A DNA stretch of 61,046 nt from Gracilaria domingensis (GCA_022539475.1 VCMS01000409.1:18432-79477); one strand, 5' to 3'; numbered from the stretch's first letter, positions 20,809 to 31,000 are shown. The notes: a model not told the origin generated them from the sequence alone. Made by a program: numbers and translations.

Positions 20809-21163
20809 GTTGAACAGCTATTGCAGTGAAAGGTGTATATCAACAATACGCTCGCTCTGGACGATACAACAACGGAGGCGAGCCTTTAAAAGGCGACTTA
20901 CGCTGGGCACCCCCGCTTTCGGCAGCTCCTCCCAGCGCACTGCCAGTCTCGTCCGTGTCCTGTCCGTGGCCGCTCGCACGCTGATTGTACGCTTTAGAGT
21001 CGTGGAGTTCGCGCAATGATGACTCACGCGAGCAATGGTCGCGTTCTCTAATCATGCTCTTCAAATGCTTTGCATAGTAGTCAAGAGTACACTCATTCAC
21101 TTCCATGTACAGCCTACTCCCGCCAATACACGTGGACAGCGGCGCCAACGTACCGGCGGCCGG
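20809..21163. other. Upstream region of the ParB-like gene
   Basis: It holds the presumed ParB promoter. A minus-strand frame starting near 21109 (MEVNECTLDYYAKHLK) is open for about 90 codons but has no family match and changes to low complexity; it is not annotated as a gene. Confidence 0.35.
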
Positions 21164-21224
21164 GTGTAGCGAAATCACTGCGCGGCGGCGTGTTTTGGGA
21201 GGTCCCGGGAAGGCACCGGAATGT

Positions 21225-21317
21225 TGCGATTTTATGCCCGCGGGCGGGGGGGGTCGGTCGTGTTAGGGTAGGTACCCTAACACGACCGACCCCCCCGCCC
21301 GCGGGCATAAAATCGCA
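21225..21317. repeat. Palindrome 1, arms of about 43 bp
   Basis: The arms run from tgcgattttatgcccgcggg inward to ttaggg and back through ccctaa. The loop reads taggta on the plus strand. The G and C runs differ by one base (8 versus 7). Each arm is a potential G-quadruplex former. Confidence 0.9.
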
Positions 21318-21340
21318 CATTTTTCAAAAAATCGCCCAAA

Positions 21341-21418
21341 ACGTGCCCGCGGGCGGGGGGGGTCGGTCGTTTAGGGTAGGTACCCTAACACGACCGACCC
21401 CCCCGCCCGCGGGCACGT
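21341..21418. repeat. Palindrome 2, arms of about 36 bp
   Basis: The core is the same as palindrome 1, with acgtgcccgcggg ends. One arm has lost a base (cgtttaggg against cgtgttaggg). The loop is taggta, the same orientation as palindrome 1. Confidence 0.9.
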
Positions 21419-21701
21419 TCTGGCCACATTCTGGCACCCTCCGGAGACCTCCCAGAACACTCCTCCCGGCACTTCCTGTACCCACTGCGTCACCTTAGTG
21501 CACCATCCCGTCATCTTCACCCTCCAGACACTCCCTAATTTCCGGGATGGTGCACTGAGGTGACCATCCCGTCTTCTCTACCCTCCAGACACTCCCTAAT
21601 TTCCGGGATGGTTCACTGAGGTGACGCAGTGGGTACAAGAAGTGCCGGGAGGAGTGTTTTGGGAGGTCTCCGGAGGGTGCCAAAAAATCGTCGAAAACGT
21701 T

Positions 21702-21770
21702 CCCGCGGGCGGGGGGGTCCGGTCGTGTTAGGGTACCTACCCTAACACGACCGGACCCCCCGCCCGCGGG
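21702..21770. repeat. Palindrome 3, arms of about 32 bp, loop inverted
   Basis: Same family as palindromes 1 and 2 but with tccgg in place of tcgg and with the loop reading tacctac. This is the reverse complement of the other two loops, as if the palindrome centre had flipped. Confidence 0.9.
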
Positions 21771-22003
21771 CACGTTCTGGTCACATTCCGGCGCCTTCCG
21801 GAGACCTCCCAAAACACTCCTCCCGGCACTTCCGGCAGTGATTTCGCTGCACACGCCATACACATATATCAAACTAGAGAAAACTAGCGCTTCACACCCA
21901 CTTGATCCGCGACTTTTAGCACAATACGGGACCGTTGCAATAGCTCCGAATACTCGCGCGACGTGGCCGACACGCGACGCGCTATCGCTACCTCCGACAC
22001 GCG

Positions 22004-22592
22004 NNNNNNNNNNNNNNNNNNNNNNNNNNNNNNNNNNNNNNNNNNNNNNNNNNNNNNNNNNNNNNNNNNNNNNNNNNNNNNNNNNNNNNNNNNNNNNNNN
22101 NNNNNNNNNNNNNNNNNNNNNNNNNNNNNNNNNNNNNNNNNNNNNNNNNNNNNNNNNNNNNNNNNNNNNNNNNNNNNNNNNNNNNNNNNNNNNNNNNNNN
22201 NNNNNNNNNNNNNNNNNNNNNNNNNNNNNNNNNNNNNNNNNNNNNNNNNNNNNNNNNNNNNNNNNNNNNNNNNNNNNNNNNNNNNNNNNNNNNNNNNNNN
22301 NNNNNNNNNNNNNNNNNNNNNNNNNNNNNNNNNNNNNNNNNNNNNNNNNNNNNNNNNNNNNNNNNNNNNNNNNNNNNNNNNNNNNNNNNNNNNNNNNNNN
22401 NNNNNNNNNNNNNNNNNNNNNNNNNNNNNNNNNNNNNNNNNNNNNNNNNNNNNNNNNNNNNNNNNNNNNNNNNNNNNNNNNNNNNNNNNNNNNNNNNNNN
22501 NNNNNNNNNNNNNNNNNNNNNNNNNNNNNNNNNNNNNNNNNNNNNNNNNNNNNNNNNNNNNNNNNNNNNNNNNNNNNNNNNNNNNNNNNNNN
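22004..22592. other. Assembly gap (589 N)
   Basis: A run of unknown bases follows directly on the foldback element. Reading frames that appear to cross it are artefacts. The 5' part of the plus-strand gene block may lie inside. Confidence 1.
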
Positions 22593-22680
22593 AGCAGTTC
22601 TGAAGAAGACAGTGTTCATCCCACAAACAGCTGTGAATCGATTTGAGGTCGTTATATACTTATCATACGTCGGTCACATA

Positions 22681-23148
22681 ATGGGAGAGAACGACAGCAT
22701 CCGAAGGATGAAGAAGAAACAACCGAAAAAGAAACGAAAAGTGAACCATGCACCATCTGTGTACATACCCACTTTTATGTCGTTCTTCAAAGACAACTGC
22801 GATCGACTGGGATTCGCTATCAGTGAGGTCGTATGGGCATGGAGTTGTTTTGCGGCTCATCTTGGAGACATGAACGTTCAGCACATGGTGAAACCATACA
22901 TTTACATGAATATGCAGACGTTGAAGTATACAGCGCTAGAGACACGGGAGTCTGGTTATGCCACGCCGACGAGCCAGAGTACTCGATTCAACACACAGGA
23001 TGTGCCACAGAGCAGTACTAGTGGATCGGTGGAGACCTTGAGTGATGAATGCGATACAAACCTCCGAATACTGGCTAAGGAGTTTTTGACAGACCTCGAA
23101 ACCATATGCACCCACGATAGCCTCTGTAGCTTACGGCTGATCAGATGA
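22681..23148 (+). CDS. HMG-box-like protein with a classical nuclear localisation signal (5' end uncertain)
   Basis: A 155-residue frame is read from the ATG at 22681; the frame is also open back into the gap, so the true start may be upstream. Residues 10-21 are strongly basic and include PKKKRKV, identical to the classic monopartite nuclear localisation signal. The following segment (about residues 23-88) has an HMG-box pattern: aromatic/hydrophobic FMSFFKDN, a central Trp-rich helix (EVVWAWSCF), then KPYIYMN and a Tyr. This is divergent, so the HMG call is tentative. The tail is Ser/Thr-rich. It ends at a TGA overlapping the ATG of a further open frame (23145-23402), which leads towards the methyltransferase-SET frame, so it could be the N-terminal domain of that same protein. 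Confidence 0.5.
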   Translation: MGENDSIRRMKKKQPKKKRKVNHAPSVYIPTFMSFFKDNCDRLGFAISEVVWAWSCFAAHLGDMNVQHMVKPYIYMNMQTLKYTALETRESGYATPTSQSTRFNTQDVPQSSTSGSVETLSDECDTNLRILAKEFLTDLETICTHDSLCSLRLIR

Positions 23149-23398
23149 GGAAGTGGATAGAGTTTTCGGAGATACGGATGGATACCGTATCTGGTTCTGA
23201 CTCCGGTGAGTTGCCTGCTCGATTTCAGAAGTTTTCGGAGTTGCTATGGAAACCGATACAGGATATGCGTCATGCGGCAGGGTTCCATGTCGGCATTCAC
23301 GCAAAACCTGATATTGAACTGACGAAAACCCCTAAAACTTCCGGTAATGCCGAACCTTCTTCGACCAAGTCTGCCCCACCCCACCTCGTCGAGAGTAT

Positions 23399-25275
23399 AT
23401 GAACCTCGTGAGCTCCGATAGCGACGAGTTCGAGAAGCCGGTGAATCTTGCGGAGCATGAATCTCGGGTTGCCGGTTAGGACATCCAAAAGACTGGTATT
23501 GAGCCGTCCATGAAGGGGATATCCAGTCTCCTTCGAATGAATATGGACAAGGTGTGGAAGGGGATGAGAAAGTCACACTTTGTAGCGTACAACTGTGACA
23601 TGAAGGACCTGAGGCACACACACGAAACGTTTGTGAATCAGAGTGAGATTTTATGGGGTGAGGCACAGCTTGTCCTAACAGACCCTCCCTTTAACACTCG
23701 AAGGAAGAGGAACAAACGGAATAGTGGTCACGATGTCTTCAGTGAGGACGACATGATCCGTACGGCTGACTTAATAAGTTCCGCGCTTCGGTCAGGTGGG
23801 CACTTCATTATATCCTGTGCCATAGCACAGTTTCATGTTTGGCACAGGATACTTTCGGTAACGGGAGTACGAAAGATGAAGCTGGAAACGAAGGTAAACC
23901 AGAACTCATGCCTTCGTTTAAAGTGGATGGGAATCCACTGGTGTTCATCCGGGATCGAAGTAATGTTGGAGGGAATTTGGATACAGCCCGTAACAGAGTA
24001 CGCCGTTCATGGGGTGAAGCGTGGATTGCGACCATCGGAGGAAGCCAGTCTTACTCCATTTGAGGAGAACAATTTCATTCCTTCCACTTTCCCGGCTAAC
24101 AGGAATGTAATTGACCGGGTGCCCAAACCGAGGGCGGGGGAGTGGTTGACATGGAAGGTACATGAGCCAGGTAGTTCAGTACCAAGTGGGCAGTACATAA
24201 GACCGGAGCAGAAGTCCAGGGAGTTGATGATACAGTTGATATGTCGCTTCACCAAACCGGGTGATCTTGTCATGGACATGTTCGCGGGAACTTTTTCTAC
24301 GGGTATGGCATGCCTATCGCTGACAAAGCAGAAGAAGTTCTTGGGGTGCGAGAAGAGTAGGCCATGTTTCAGCCATGCGAAGCACCATCTAACGACTCTT
24401 ATGGCCGAAGTTATTCGCGGGGGGAAGAATGACATCCTGGTTGAACAGGAGGTGGTGGATGCTGCTTCAACGACTTATGAACGGGTTCTACATCGGGACC
24501 GAGGTCGGCTTGAATGGGACGCTCCATTTGGATACCCCCAGTACCAAGTGATGGCTGCACATATTACTCAGTTTCTAGGAAGATACTGGAAGGACTGGGA
24601 CTTTGTCGACAAGTGTGGACAGCATACTGTAGATCTTTTGGAGGAGAAGTACCGAGGAGCTCTGAATCTAAGGGATAGGCATATGCTGTTGACTTTTGAA
24701 GCCAATCGCTATCGCTTACATGTAGCATCTTCTAAGATTCGACATCCCCGTGCTGGTATGGGGGTGTTCACGAACATAAGATATTGGCTGGGGAAACTAT
24801 CTGTCATTTTTATGGAACTTTGGTATACACGGATCTGACGAACCGGAAGGAAAGACACTTAACGTATGGAAGTGGCTGTCTCGGAGCAACTCCAGTGCGG
24901 TACAAGTTGTTTTCTATGATCGTCACTGTGACTGGTACGGAGTTTCTGCACCTGAGGAACAGACCAGGACAGGCTCAGGATAGAAAGGAGAGCGAAGTGT
25001 ACATTGTCCCGGCGCCTTTTTGTATCGGGGGCTACATTAACGACGCCGGATATCATGCCGGGGATCCCGATTTATCGGCGCCCCGGTCAAACAGGATTCG
25101 AAGTGCCAATGTGCAGATGGTGGAAGCGAAGTCCGTGATACAGTTTAAGTCCGACCTTTCTAACTATGCTCTACTTCGTTGTAGAGCAGTAAGAGATATT
25201 TAGAGGGGCGAAGAGTTGTATCTCAACTACGGAGAGCAGTACGCCTGGGACTGGGCTCTGACATTGGAGCAATAG
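23399..25275 (+). pseudogene. Prokaryote-type DNA N6A/N4C methyltransferase fused to a SET domain (damaged)
   Basis: The frame starts near MNLVSSDSDEFEKP. It meets a TAG at 23477-23479, then runs open from 23480 through the longest Met-started part at 23510 to 24838. Methyltransferase motif IV is LVLTDPPFN (Asp at residue 58 counted from 23510). AdoMet motif I follows as DLVMDMFAGTFSTG (about residue 258), with FLGCEKS after it. The IV-before-I order is the beta class of N6-adenine/N4-cytosine DNA methyltransferases (Pfam N6_N4_Mtase), typical of bacteria and phages. Without a break the frame passes into SSKIRHPRAGMGVFTNIRY, a SET-domain start. A -1 base change near 24782 shifts to AGETICHFYGTLVYTDL, then GGYINDAG, RSANVQMV, a TAG at 25201-25203, and RGEELYLNYGEQYAWD, the SET C-terminal GEEL-NYG motif. 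SET enzymes methylate lysines, usually on histones. Confidence 0.75.
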
Positions 25276-25533
25276 ATGAGTTCAGTACCGAATAGAAAAT
25301 AAATATGCTTGTGAATGTTGCAGCTGCCTGGAATACGCGTTGTTGTACATGTACACTGGAGCTCTTCATCTGTAACGGCTATATTTGCGACCCATTGGGC
25401 ACCTCAAATTCCTAAAAAGCAGGAACTGCGGAGTCTCCCGGAATATCTGAACCATGCACCCCCCCCATTCCCCCCCCCCCACCCCCTCCCCCCCTCAACA
25501 ATTTCGTTTCATTACCACGTTTATCTCCACAAC

Positions 25534-27609
25534 ATGGATATAACGCCGAGAAAGCCAAATAGTACGCAGCGGAACAAGAGTGGACAGAAGAAGAGAAGAG
25601 CATCGGATGATACGAATCAGGCTACAAGCACCGCACTTCCTAAACGGAAGTCGTCCTCGACGAAGGAGAGAGTCAGTGGGCGTCCTTCTACAGTACCCTC
25701 TCGCCCATCTCGCAGCGGAGCGTCTTCCGGGATTGCGTCAAGAGTTCATGGATCAGCGAACGATGTCGTGCCGTCAACTGCCAATAATGCAAATCTTGCA
25801 TCTGTCTCTGCTCCTCAAGAACATGAGGTAACTCGGCCCAACGGGTCAGGACAGGAGGGCATGACAACTGGAACTGAAGAAATTCGTATGACACCAAAAC
25901 CTTCATGTCCCCGGCCGATATCGAAGACCGGAGCTACTGGGGCGCGGGTTACGCCGCCCAGTGGATCTGGACAACAAGGGACAATGACGAGAAGTCGTGA
26001 GACCCCTAGTATATTAAGATCGTCACGTCCATCCCTCTCTTCTAGAACTGGGGCCGCTATGAATCGTATCATGCCTCGCAATGGGTCCGGACAAGGGAGA
26101 AAGACAATAAGAAATCGAGAGACAACTGATAGACGAGTTAATCCTCGACCTTCCCCTCTTTCCAGAACGGGGGCCGTTGCAGCTCGTACGAGGCCCAATT
26201 CATCTGATATACGATGCCATGGAGGAGGACAGACACGGGATCTGGAGCTCGGAGCCGTGCCAAGGGTGGACACAGAACGCCTGCAGCCTCTCGTGTCCAA
26301 GGGTATGGCACATGAGGATAGTTCCGATACCGAAATAACACCGAATCCTGCGGCATTACCGGGGCCTGTCGCCGAAGAGGCTAGGGAAATACCGGAAGAT
26401 ATCCATACTGGTGTGAATTCAACCTCTATGAACAGACGTGATCTTTTAAATGAACTGAATTGCTTGAAAGAAAAGGTTAAGACGCTACAAGAGGACTTGA
26501 TGGTTCGGGGAATTCTAGTGAAGGTCGCCCAAGAGCAGAGTACGGCTTTGAAAAAGAGGCTTGAAGAGAAGGATCTAGTCATTGAAGGGCTAAGAGGGGC
26601 ACTGAAACAGGAGGGAGATAGGAGTACACGTGCTGGTGAACCTGGGCAGACAGGTCGAAAGAAGCATAAAATTGAGGTGTGCAACAAGTTTCGAGGGGTT
26701 GCTCGAGCAGTGTATCACAACATGCTGACGTGGGCAAGGAGAGAAACAAGTGAGCTATGGCTCGAAGGTGAGTCTCTCACCCGAAATTGGGGTAACCGTG
26801 CCGAGAAGGTGGAAGACGCAACTGAGAGTGGGGAAGGGCTTATTGAGCCGGAGGAAGGTGGTTCATACATGGTTCCTAAAAACCCCGTGGAGCTCTTGGG
26901 CAGTTTTGGCATGTTCACACCGTCGGTAGAGGGCGGGCCAGATGCTTTGCTAAAGAAAATGTTCGAAAGCGAGTTGAAGGAGTTGAGCTGGGAAAGTATT
27001 AGAAAAGCATTTCTTACCGACAGGTGTATACTGGAACTTTGTGCAGATATGTGCCTTAGGCAGAGAATGCGGCAGACCATGAGTGACGTCGTGGGTGTTC
27101 GGAAGAGAAATACGAGGGATAAACTATTTCTGCTCCTGGGGTACGATCTGATTTGGAGAAGAACAGAGCTGGTAGAAGAGAATGCTGACGAACTCACAAT
27201 GCAGTTGAAGGAAGCGCAGGAGAACATACTGCGTCTTGACGAAAATGGTGTACCAAACACTTCATGGTGGAGAAAAGCCCCATTTGTTCGTCTAAAGTAC
27301 TCCAATGCGGACAATGTCGAGGATATGCCGACGGAAGATCAAGACTTGTCCTTCCGAAACCGTGTCGGGGTACAAGTACTGAAGGAGTTTATTGGGTATG
27401 ATGTGGAAGACAAGGATACGGGCACCTTTTTAGAAGGCACAATACTGTTGCTCGCACGTTTGGACGCTTGGGTGTTGACGGTTGTGAGCCTTCTAAGTAC
27501 GGATGTGTCAAGGGGTGGCCAGAGACAGAAACTGTTTACAAAGAAGTTTGCCGAACTGCTACCTCTGTGTTTAAAGAATGTTCTGGGGGATGTTAGGAAC
27601 GTGTCTTGA
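25534..27609 (+). CDS. Large coiled-coil protein with internal repeats, unknown function
   Basis: 691 residues from the ATG at 25534; the upstream frame back to 25315 crosses C-tracts and looks non-coding. The N-terminal 100 residues are basic and Ser-rich (GQKKRRASDDT). Residues of about 100-222 hold three imperfect repeats of about 40 residues built on GSGQ...RET...SRTGA. Residues of about 299-359 form a heptad-rich coiled coil (LLNELNCLKEKVKTLQEDL, then LKKRLEEKDLVIEGLRGAL). The C-terminal 320 residues look globular and helical (AVYHNMLTWARRETSELWL, TFLEGTILLLARLDAWVL) but match no family I know. It follows the methyltransferase-SET gene on the same strand by about 260 bp, so it may belong to the same block. 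The stop TGA overlaps the next frame by four bases. Confidence 0.6.
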   Translation: MDITPRKPNSTQRNKSGQKKRRASDDTNQATSTALPKRKSSSTKERVSGRPSTVPSRPSRSGASSGIASRVHGSANDVVPSTANNANLASVSAPQEHEVTRPNGSGQEGMTTGTEEIRMTPKPSCPRPISKTGATGARVTPPSGSGQQGTMTRSRETPSILRSSRPSLSSRTGAAMNRIMPRNGSGQGRKTIRNRETTDRRVNPRPSPLSRTGAVAARTRPNSSDIRCHGGGQTRDLELGAVPRVDTERLQPLVSKGMAHEDSSDTEITPNPAALPGPVAEEAREIPEDIHTGVNSTSMNRRDLLNELNCLKEKVKTLQEDLMVRGILVKVAQEQSTALKKRLEEKDLVIEGLRGALKQEGDRSTRAGEPGQTGRKKHKIEVCNKFRGVARAVYHNMLTWARRETSELWLEGESLTRNWGNRAEKVEDATESGEGLIEPEEGGSYMVPKNPVELLGSFGMFTPSVEGGPDALLKKMFESELKELSWESIRKAFLTDRCILELCADMCLRQRMRQTMSDVVGVRKRNTRDKLFLLLGYDLIWRRTELVEENADELTMQLKEAQENILRLDENGVPNTSWWRKAPFVRLKYSNADNVEDMPTEDQDLSFRNRVGVQVLKEFIGYDVEDKDTGTFLEGTILLLARLDAWVLTVVSLLSTDVSRGGQRQKLFTKKFAELLPLCLKNVLGDVRNVS

Positions 27610-27929
27610 GGACCAATTCCAGCGAGTTTCATAATTTTGGAACGACAACGAAAGATTGGACTAAGGTTCTTGGTAATGACATGAGAGAGGCTACATTTGG
27701 ATATCAAATGCCGTCGAACGGAAGACTTTACCTCACTGTGAAAGAACAATTTTTTATTGACAGTGTGAGCCGAAGATTGGGGTCTATTAGCGATTGCTTC
27801 GTTGGTGAATGCGAGGAAGGGGATATGGAGTTCAAGAAAATGGACATGAACGATTTCGTAAGTAGCACAGGATCACAAGAAAAGGCACGACAAGGTGAAC
27901 ATGTAGAGGATGGAGCCCTTAATGTTTAA
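27606..27929 (+). CDS. Small downstream ORF, possibly a shifted 3' end of the preceding gene
   Basis: 107 codons overlap the previous stop (tcTTGAgg) in the -1 frame. The first ATG in it is near 27680 (MREATFGYQMPSNGRLYLT). It looks protein-like (EQFFIDSVSRRLGSI, then an acidic tail) but has no recognised domain. The overlap suggests that a frameshift, sequencing indel or short intron joins it to the coiled-coil protein. A separate gene is less likely. Confidence 0.35.
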   Translation: MRTNSSEFHNFGTTTKDWTKVLGNDMREATFGYQMPSNGRLYLTVKEQFFIDSVSRRLGSISDCFVGECEEGDMEFKKMDMNDFVSSTGSQEKARQGEHVEDGALNV

Positions 27930-28012
27930 GGCTGTACAAGATCAACGTGCTCAATTGGTCCTTCATCTGAATCATGATAGAATCGATTGATGTAGAATCG
28001 GTGGTGAAACCA

Positions 28013-31000
28013 TTAAAGTGGAGGACAAAAAGGTGGGGCAGGGTAGTTTGATCGAACAACATGGACAGTTCCCTGTAGTGCAGAAGCCGGAACCATCCCG
28101 TACCAAGGAGTTAACTCTACGATAGTCTCCGCTTTGGAATGACGAGGGAACGGAAGAGTGTTGTTCTTTTCATCGTTTGTAGCCCACCGTAAAGATATGA
28201 ATTTCAATATGTGGTCCATGTTTGTTGCGGGGGGTAAAACCTCGAAATACCGGACGAATGCCACCTCTGGTGCGGTAAGTGCAGAATCAAGGAGAGATAT
28301 TCGAGTCAGAGCGACTACCTGGGCAACCCAAGTCTCTGAATCTTCTCCGCTTACCAATACAGTGGAAAGCCTTGGCTTTCTACTGGGACCAAATGCTGGA
28401 GAAGCAAAAACACGTTGGATGATGGGGTATTTGGGTCGTCCCAGCTTAAGTGCCTTAGAAGACGAATCGAAGTGTTCAAGAGTCGGAACGAAACCGCCTT
28501 TCACGAGGGCCGAATTCACCAGAGTTATCCTCGTCTTTTCTGGGAAGTATGTAATATAGTGCTCATCCAGTGTTTCTTTCACGAGACTGAGGAAAGGAGG
28601 AAGGGCCCGTTCACCAATTTGGTCAAGAATTGACCTTGTATCCGTACTTGAGAACATCTCTCTAACAGCAGTCCATGCTTTTGAACTGGACATACTTGAA
28701 ACACAATGTTGAAGAGCTCGTAAAGTGAAAGAACGCCCTCTCATTGCAAACCGAGGAAGCTGTGTGGAAGTTCCTGGTAAACCTGGATTACGCTGGTAAG
28801 GAGTATTGCCATTCCATTGCTTTCTAACATGTCCGTGCTCAATGGAGCGAATAGTCTCCTCCACAGCCGTTGCTGTTCTTCTGGACGTCTTTTTGTAGTG
28901 TCTTTTAAATAGCAGGTGTGCATGTTCGTATATGCCTGCGTCGTAATACTTGATACTTCCCAGACGGCGAATATCGTCCACGAGATGATCGAGAAGATGA
29001 AACTTCAGAGTTCCCAGTCTGGAGGGATGAAAATCCGCCAGAGTCTTTGTTGCGGAACGCTTGAAGGCTTCAATCTCCGAACTAAGACACAGGAGAGAGC
29101 TTTCAGTCCAATACGGGTCACGATTGTATCTGAATAAGGTCGAAAGCAAGTCCGAGTATTGAGAGAAAACGGTTGTGATTGGGGCAACGTCCTGTTCTCC
29201 ACAGCAAAGGTCAAAGAATGCTCCTATGAAGGGGAAGACCATGTCAAGTGCTTTGTAGTTTTTGGCCTCCAGCATTCCACGGAGACCGTCTTTCGTGAAG
29301 ATACCATTCAAAGATTTGCCTTTGTCCTGCGTGGAGAAATCGATATGTAAACCTTTGGCAGGAGAATCGCGTTCTATGGCAGCTAGAATTGCGTTTGCAT
29401 GGTTGAAGAGTTGGGTGCGTATCGTTCGAAATGAACGCGATGCAGATGTTCCTATTGTGGTGCACAGGGTGTCTGACTGCAGTCTCTCGATTGTGGCCGT
29501 TTTTATCAACTTTGAGATGCCGAGATGCAAGTTCTGTAATGGTTCGAATGAGAACAGACTGTATGGAGACAATCCCGGGATCATTCCAAGGCTTACGGAA
29601 GTTTCGAGGAACGAAGGAATGAGAGATATGGAATTTGAACGCATCAGAGTATCCGCTTGAGATCTCCTCTCCCTCGCACGACGTGGACGTCTTTCCGCCT
29701 CGTCTTTTTGTGCATGTTGCAAGATAGCTGTGTATGTCTTTCGGATGCTTTTCGTGTGCTTTTGAGAACGTCCGTTGAATGAGGTGGGAATAGAACTGCA
29801 TAAAGATGAGCGAGGGGCTTTGCATCTATGACACAGGCTTTCCGTTTTGGTCCCATGAAGAATGGACAGAATATTCTTAGCCTCAGGAATATCCGCACAA
29901 TAACTCGGAAGCAGAGGATGGCACACTCGACTTAGTTTGTCTTCGCCGATGAACTGAACACCTTTCTGCGTGAGATTTAGAATGGGCTCCAGGACTTGAC
30001 GAAGAGATTTTTGAAGGATTTGCATCTTGGACTCGCGTAGAGACTTGCTAGAAACGAATTGCATTGCGCCTGCTTCAGATGCGGAAACCTCGATCAGTGT
30101 GGTAGGGAAGTATGCCACTACTGTGAGGTCATCACGGATGCACTTACGGCGTAGCTCGTCGGAGAAGTTGAGAAATATGAGGTGAAGAGCCCACAGAGTT
30201 GAATTGATGTCCGGATGGTATCCTCCAGATAACTCATATTAGAATTACGAAACCTGAAGATGTCCATTTGATATCCTTTAGATGTCCATATGACATACGT
30301 AAATGATGCTCAGATGATGCATGAAGTATATCCAAATGATATCCGCCTGATACGCATATGATGTACGAGGAGATGTCCATTGGATTTCGTGATGTTCAAA
30401 TGATGCACCATGGATTTCCGGACATCCATTGGACATATCTTCGTGCATCATATGAATATCTTTGGAATAGTTTTTGTACTTCCGTAGTACATGCAGAGCG
30501 CATCCATTAGGCGCATCCAACGAGGTACCACGGCATATCATTCGGATATCCTGGATGCGCAGAAGATATCCAACTGATATCCTATAGATGTCCCAATTTT
30601 TCATCCGATGGACATCCATTGCGCATCACTTTATCTCACTGGGGAGGATAGGCGGTAACCGATGTTTGCTTTAGAGTTGTTGAAGACTTATCGGTGTATA
30701 ACTGCAGAAGACCTACGAAAGATTCACTGTAACTTATTTCTTGAGAGTAGCACACTATTCTACTATCCAAAGAGCCCATGACCATTTTCTTAAGTTTTGA
30801 GGTGGCGTCTCTTGCGAGAGAGCCGGACATGGGGTGAGATATTTTCGTGGAGTGGATCTGAGGTATAGGGTGGAAGAATGTGTTTTCGTTGTTAGCCAAC
30901 TGGAGCTGTTTCACAAGTGTCTGAACGGGGTCTCTCTTGTAGAGGGTGGCGCTGAACTTACATCCTTCTGGCGAGACAGTTCTGCGATTGAAACCGTCCT

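Larger units (their letters stand above)
21164..21852. repeat. Foldback element: nested inverted repeats with three long GC-rich palindromes
   Basis: The outer ends are inverted copies of gtg(t/c)agcgaaatcactgc (21164-21181 and 21835-21852). Inside, a segment of about 64 bp at 21433-21496 is the near-perfect inverse of 21618-21681, and a related copy lies at about 21790-21834. The centre holds two direct copies of a unit of about 62 bp (21498-21617), each bounded by inverted caccatcccg / cgggatggtg. Three GC-rich palindromes are embedded. The whole block could extrude as cruciforms. It separates the minus-strand ParB/dioxygenase pair from the plus-strand HMG/methyltransferase genes. Confidence 0.85.

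Noticed and set aside
20840..21109. Small minus-strand gene upstream of the ParB-like gene
   Set aside because: About 90 codons with no family pattern and a low-complexity tail; it overlaps the likely promoter.
21225..21770. TTAGGG/CCCTAA at the palindrome centres as internal telomeric repeats
   Set aside because: Only one hexamer per arm is present and it is explained by the palindrome core.
21838..22646. Long frames crossing 22004-22592
   Set aside because: They consist of unknown residues over the N run and carry no evidence.
23205..23229. A 25-nt intron (gtgagt...tttcag) linking the HMG-like and methyltransferase frames
   Set aside because: It is implausibly short and there is no transcript evidence; a decayed frame is the simpler reading.
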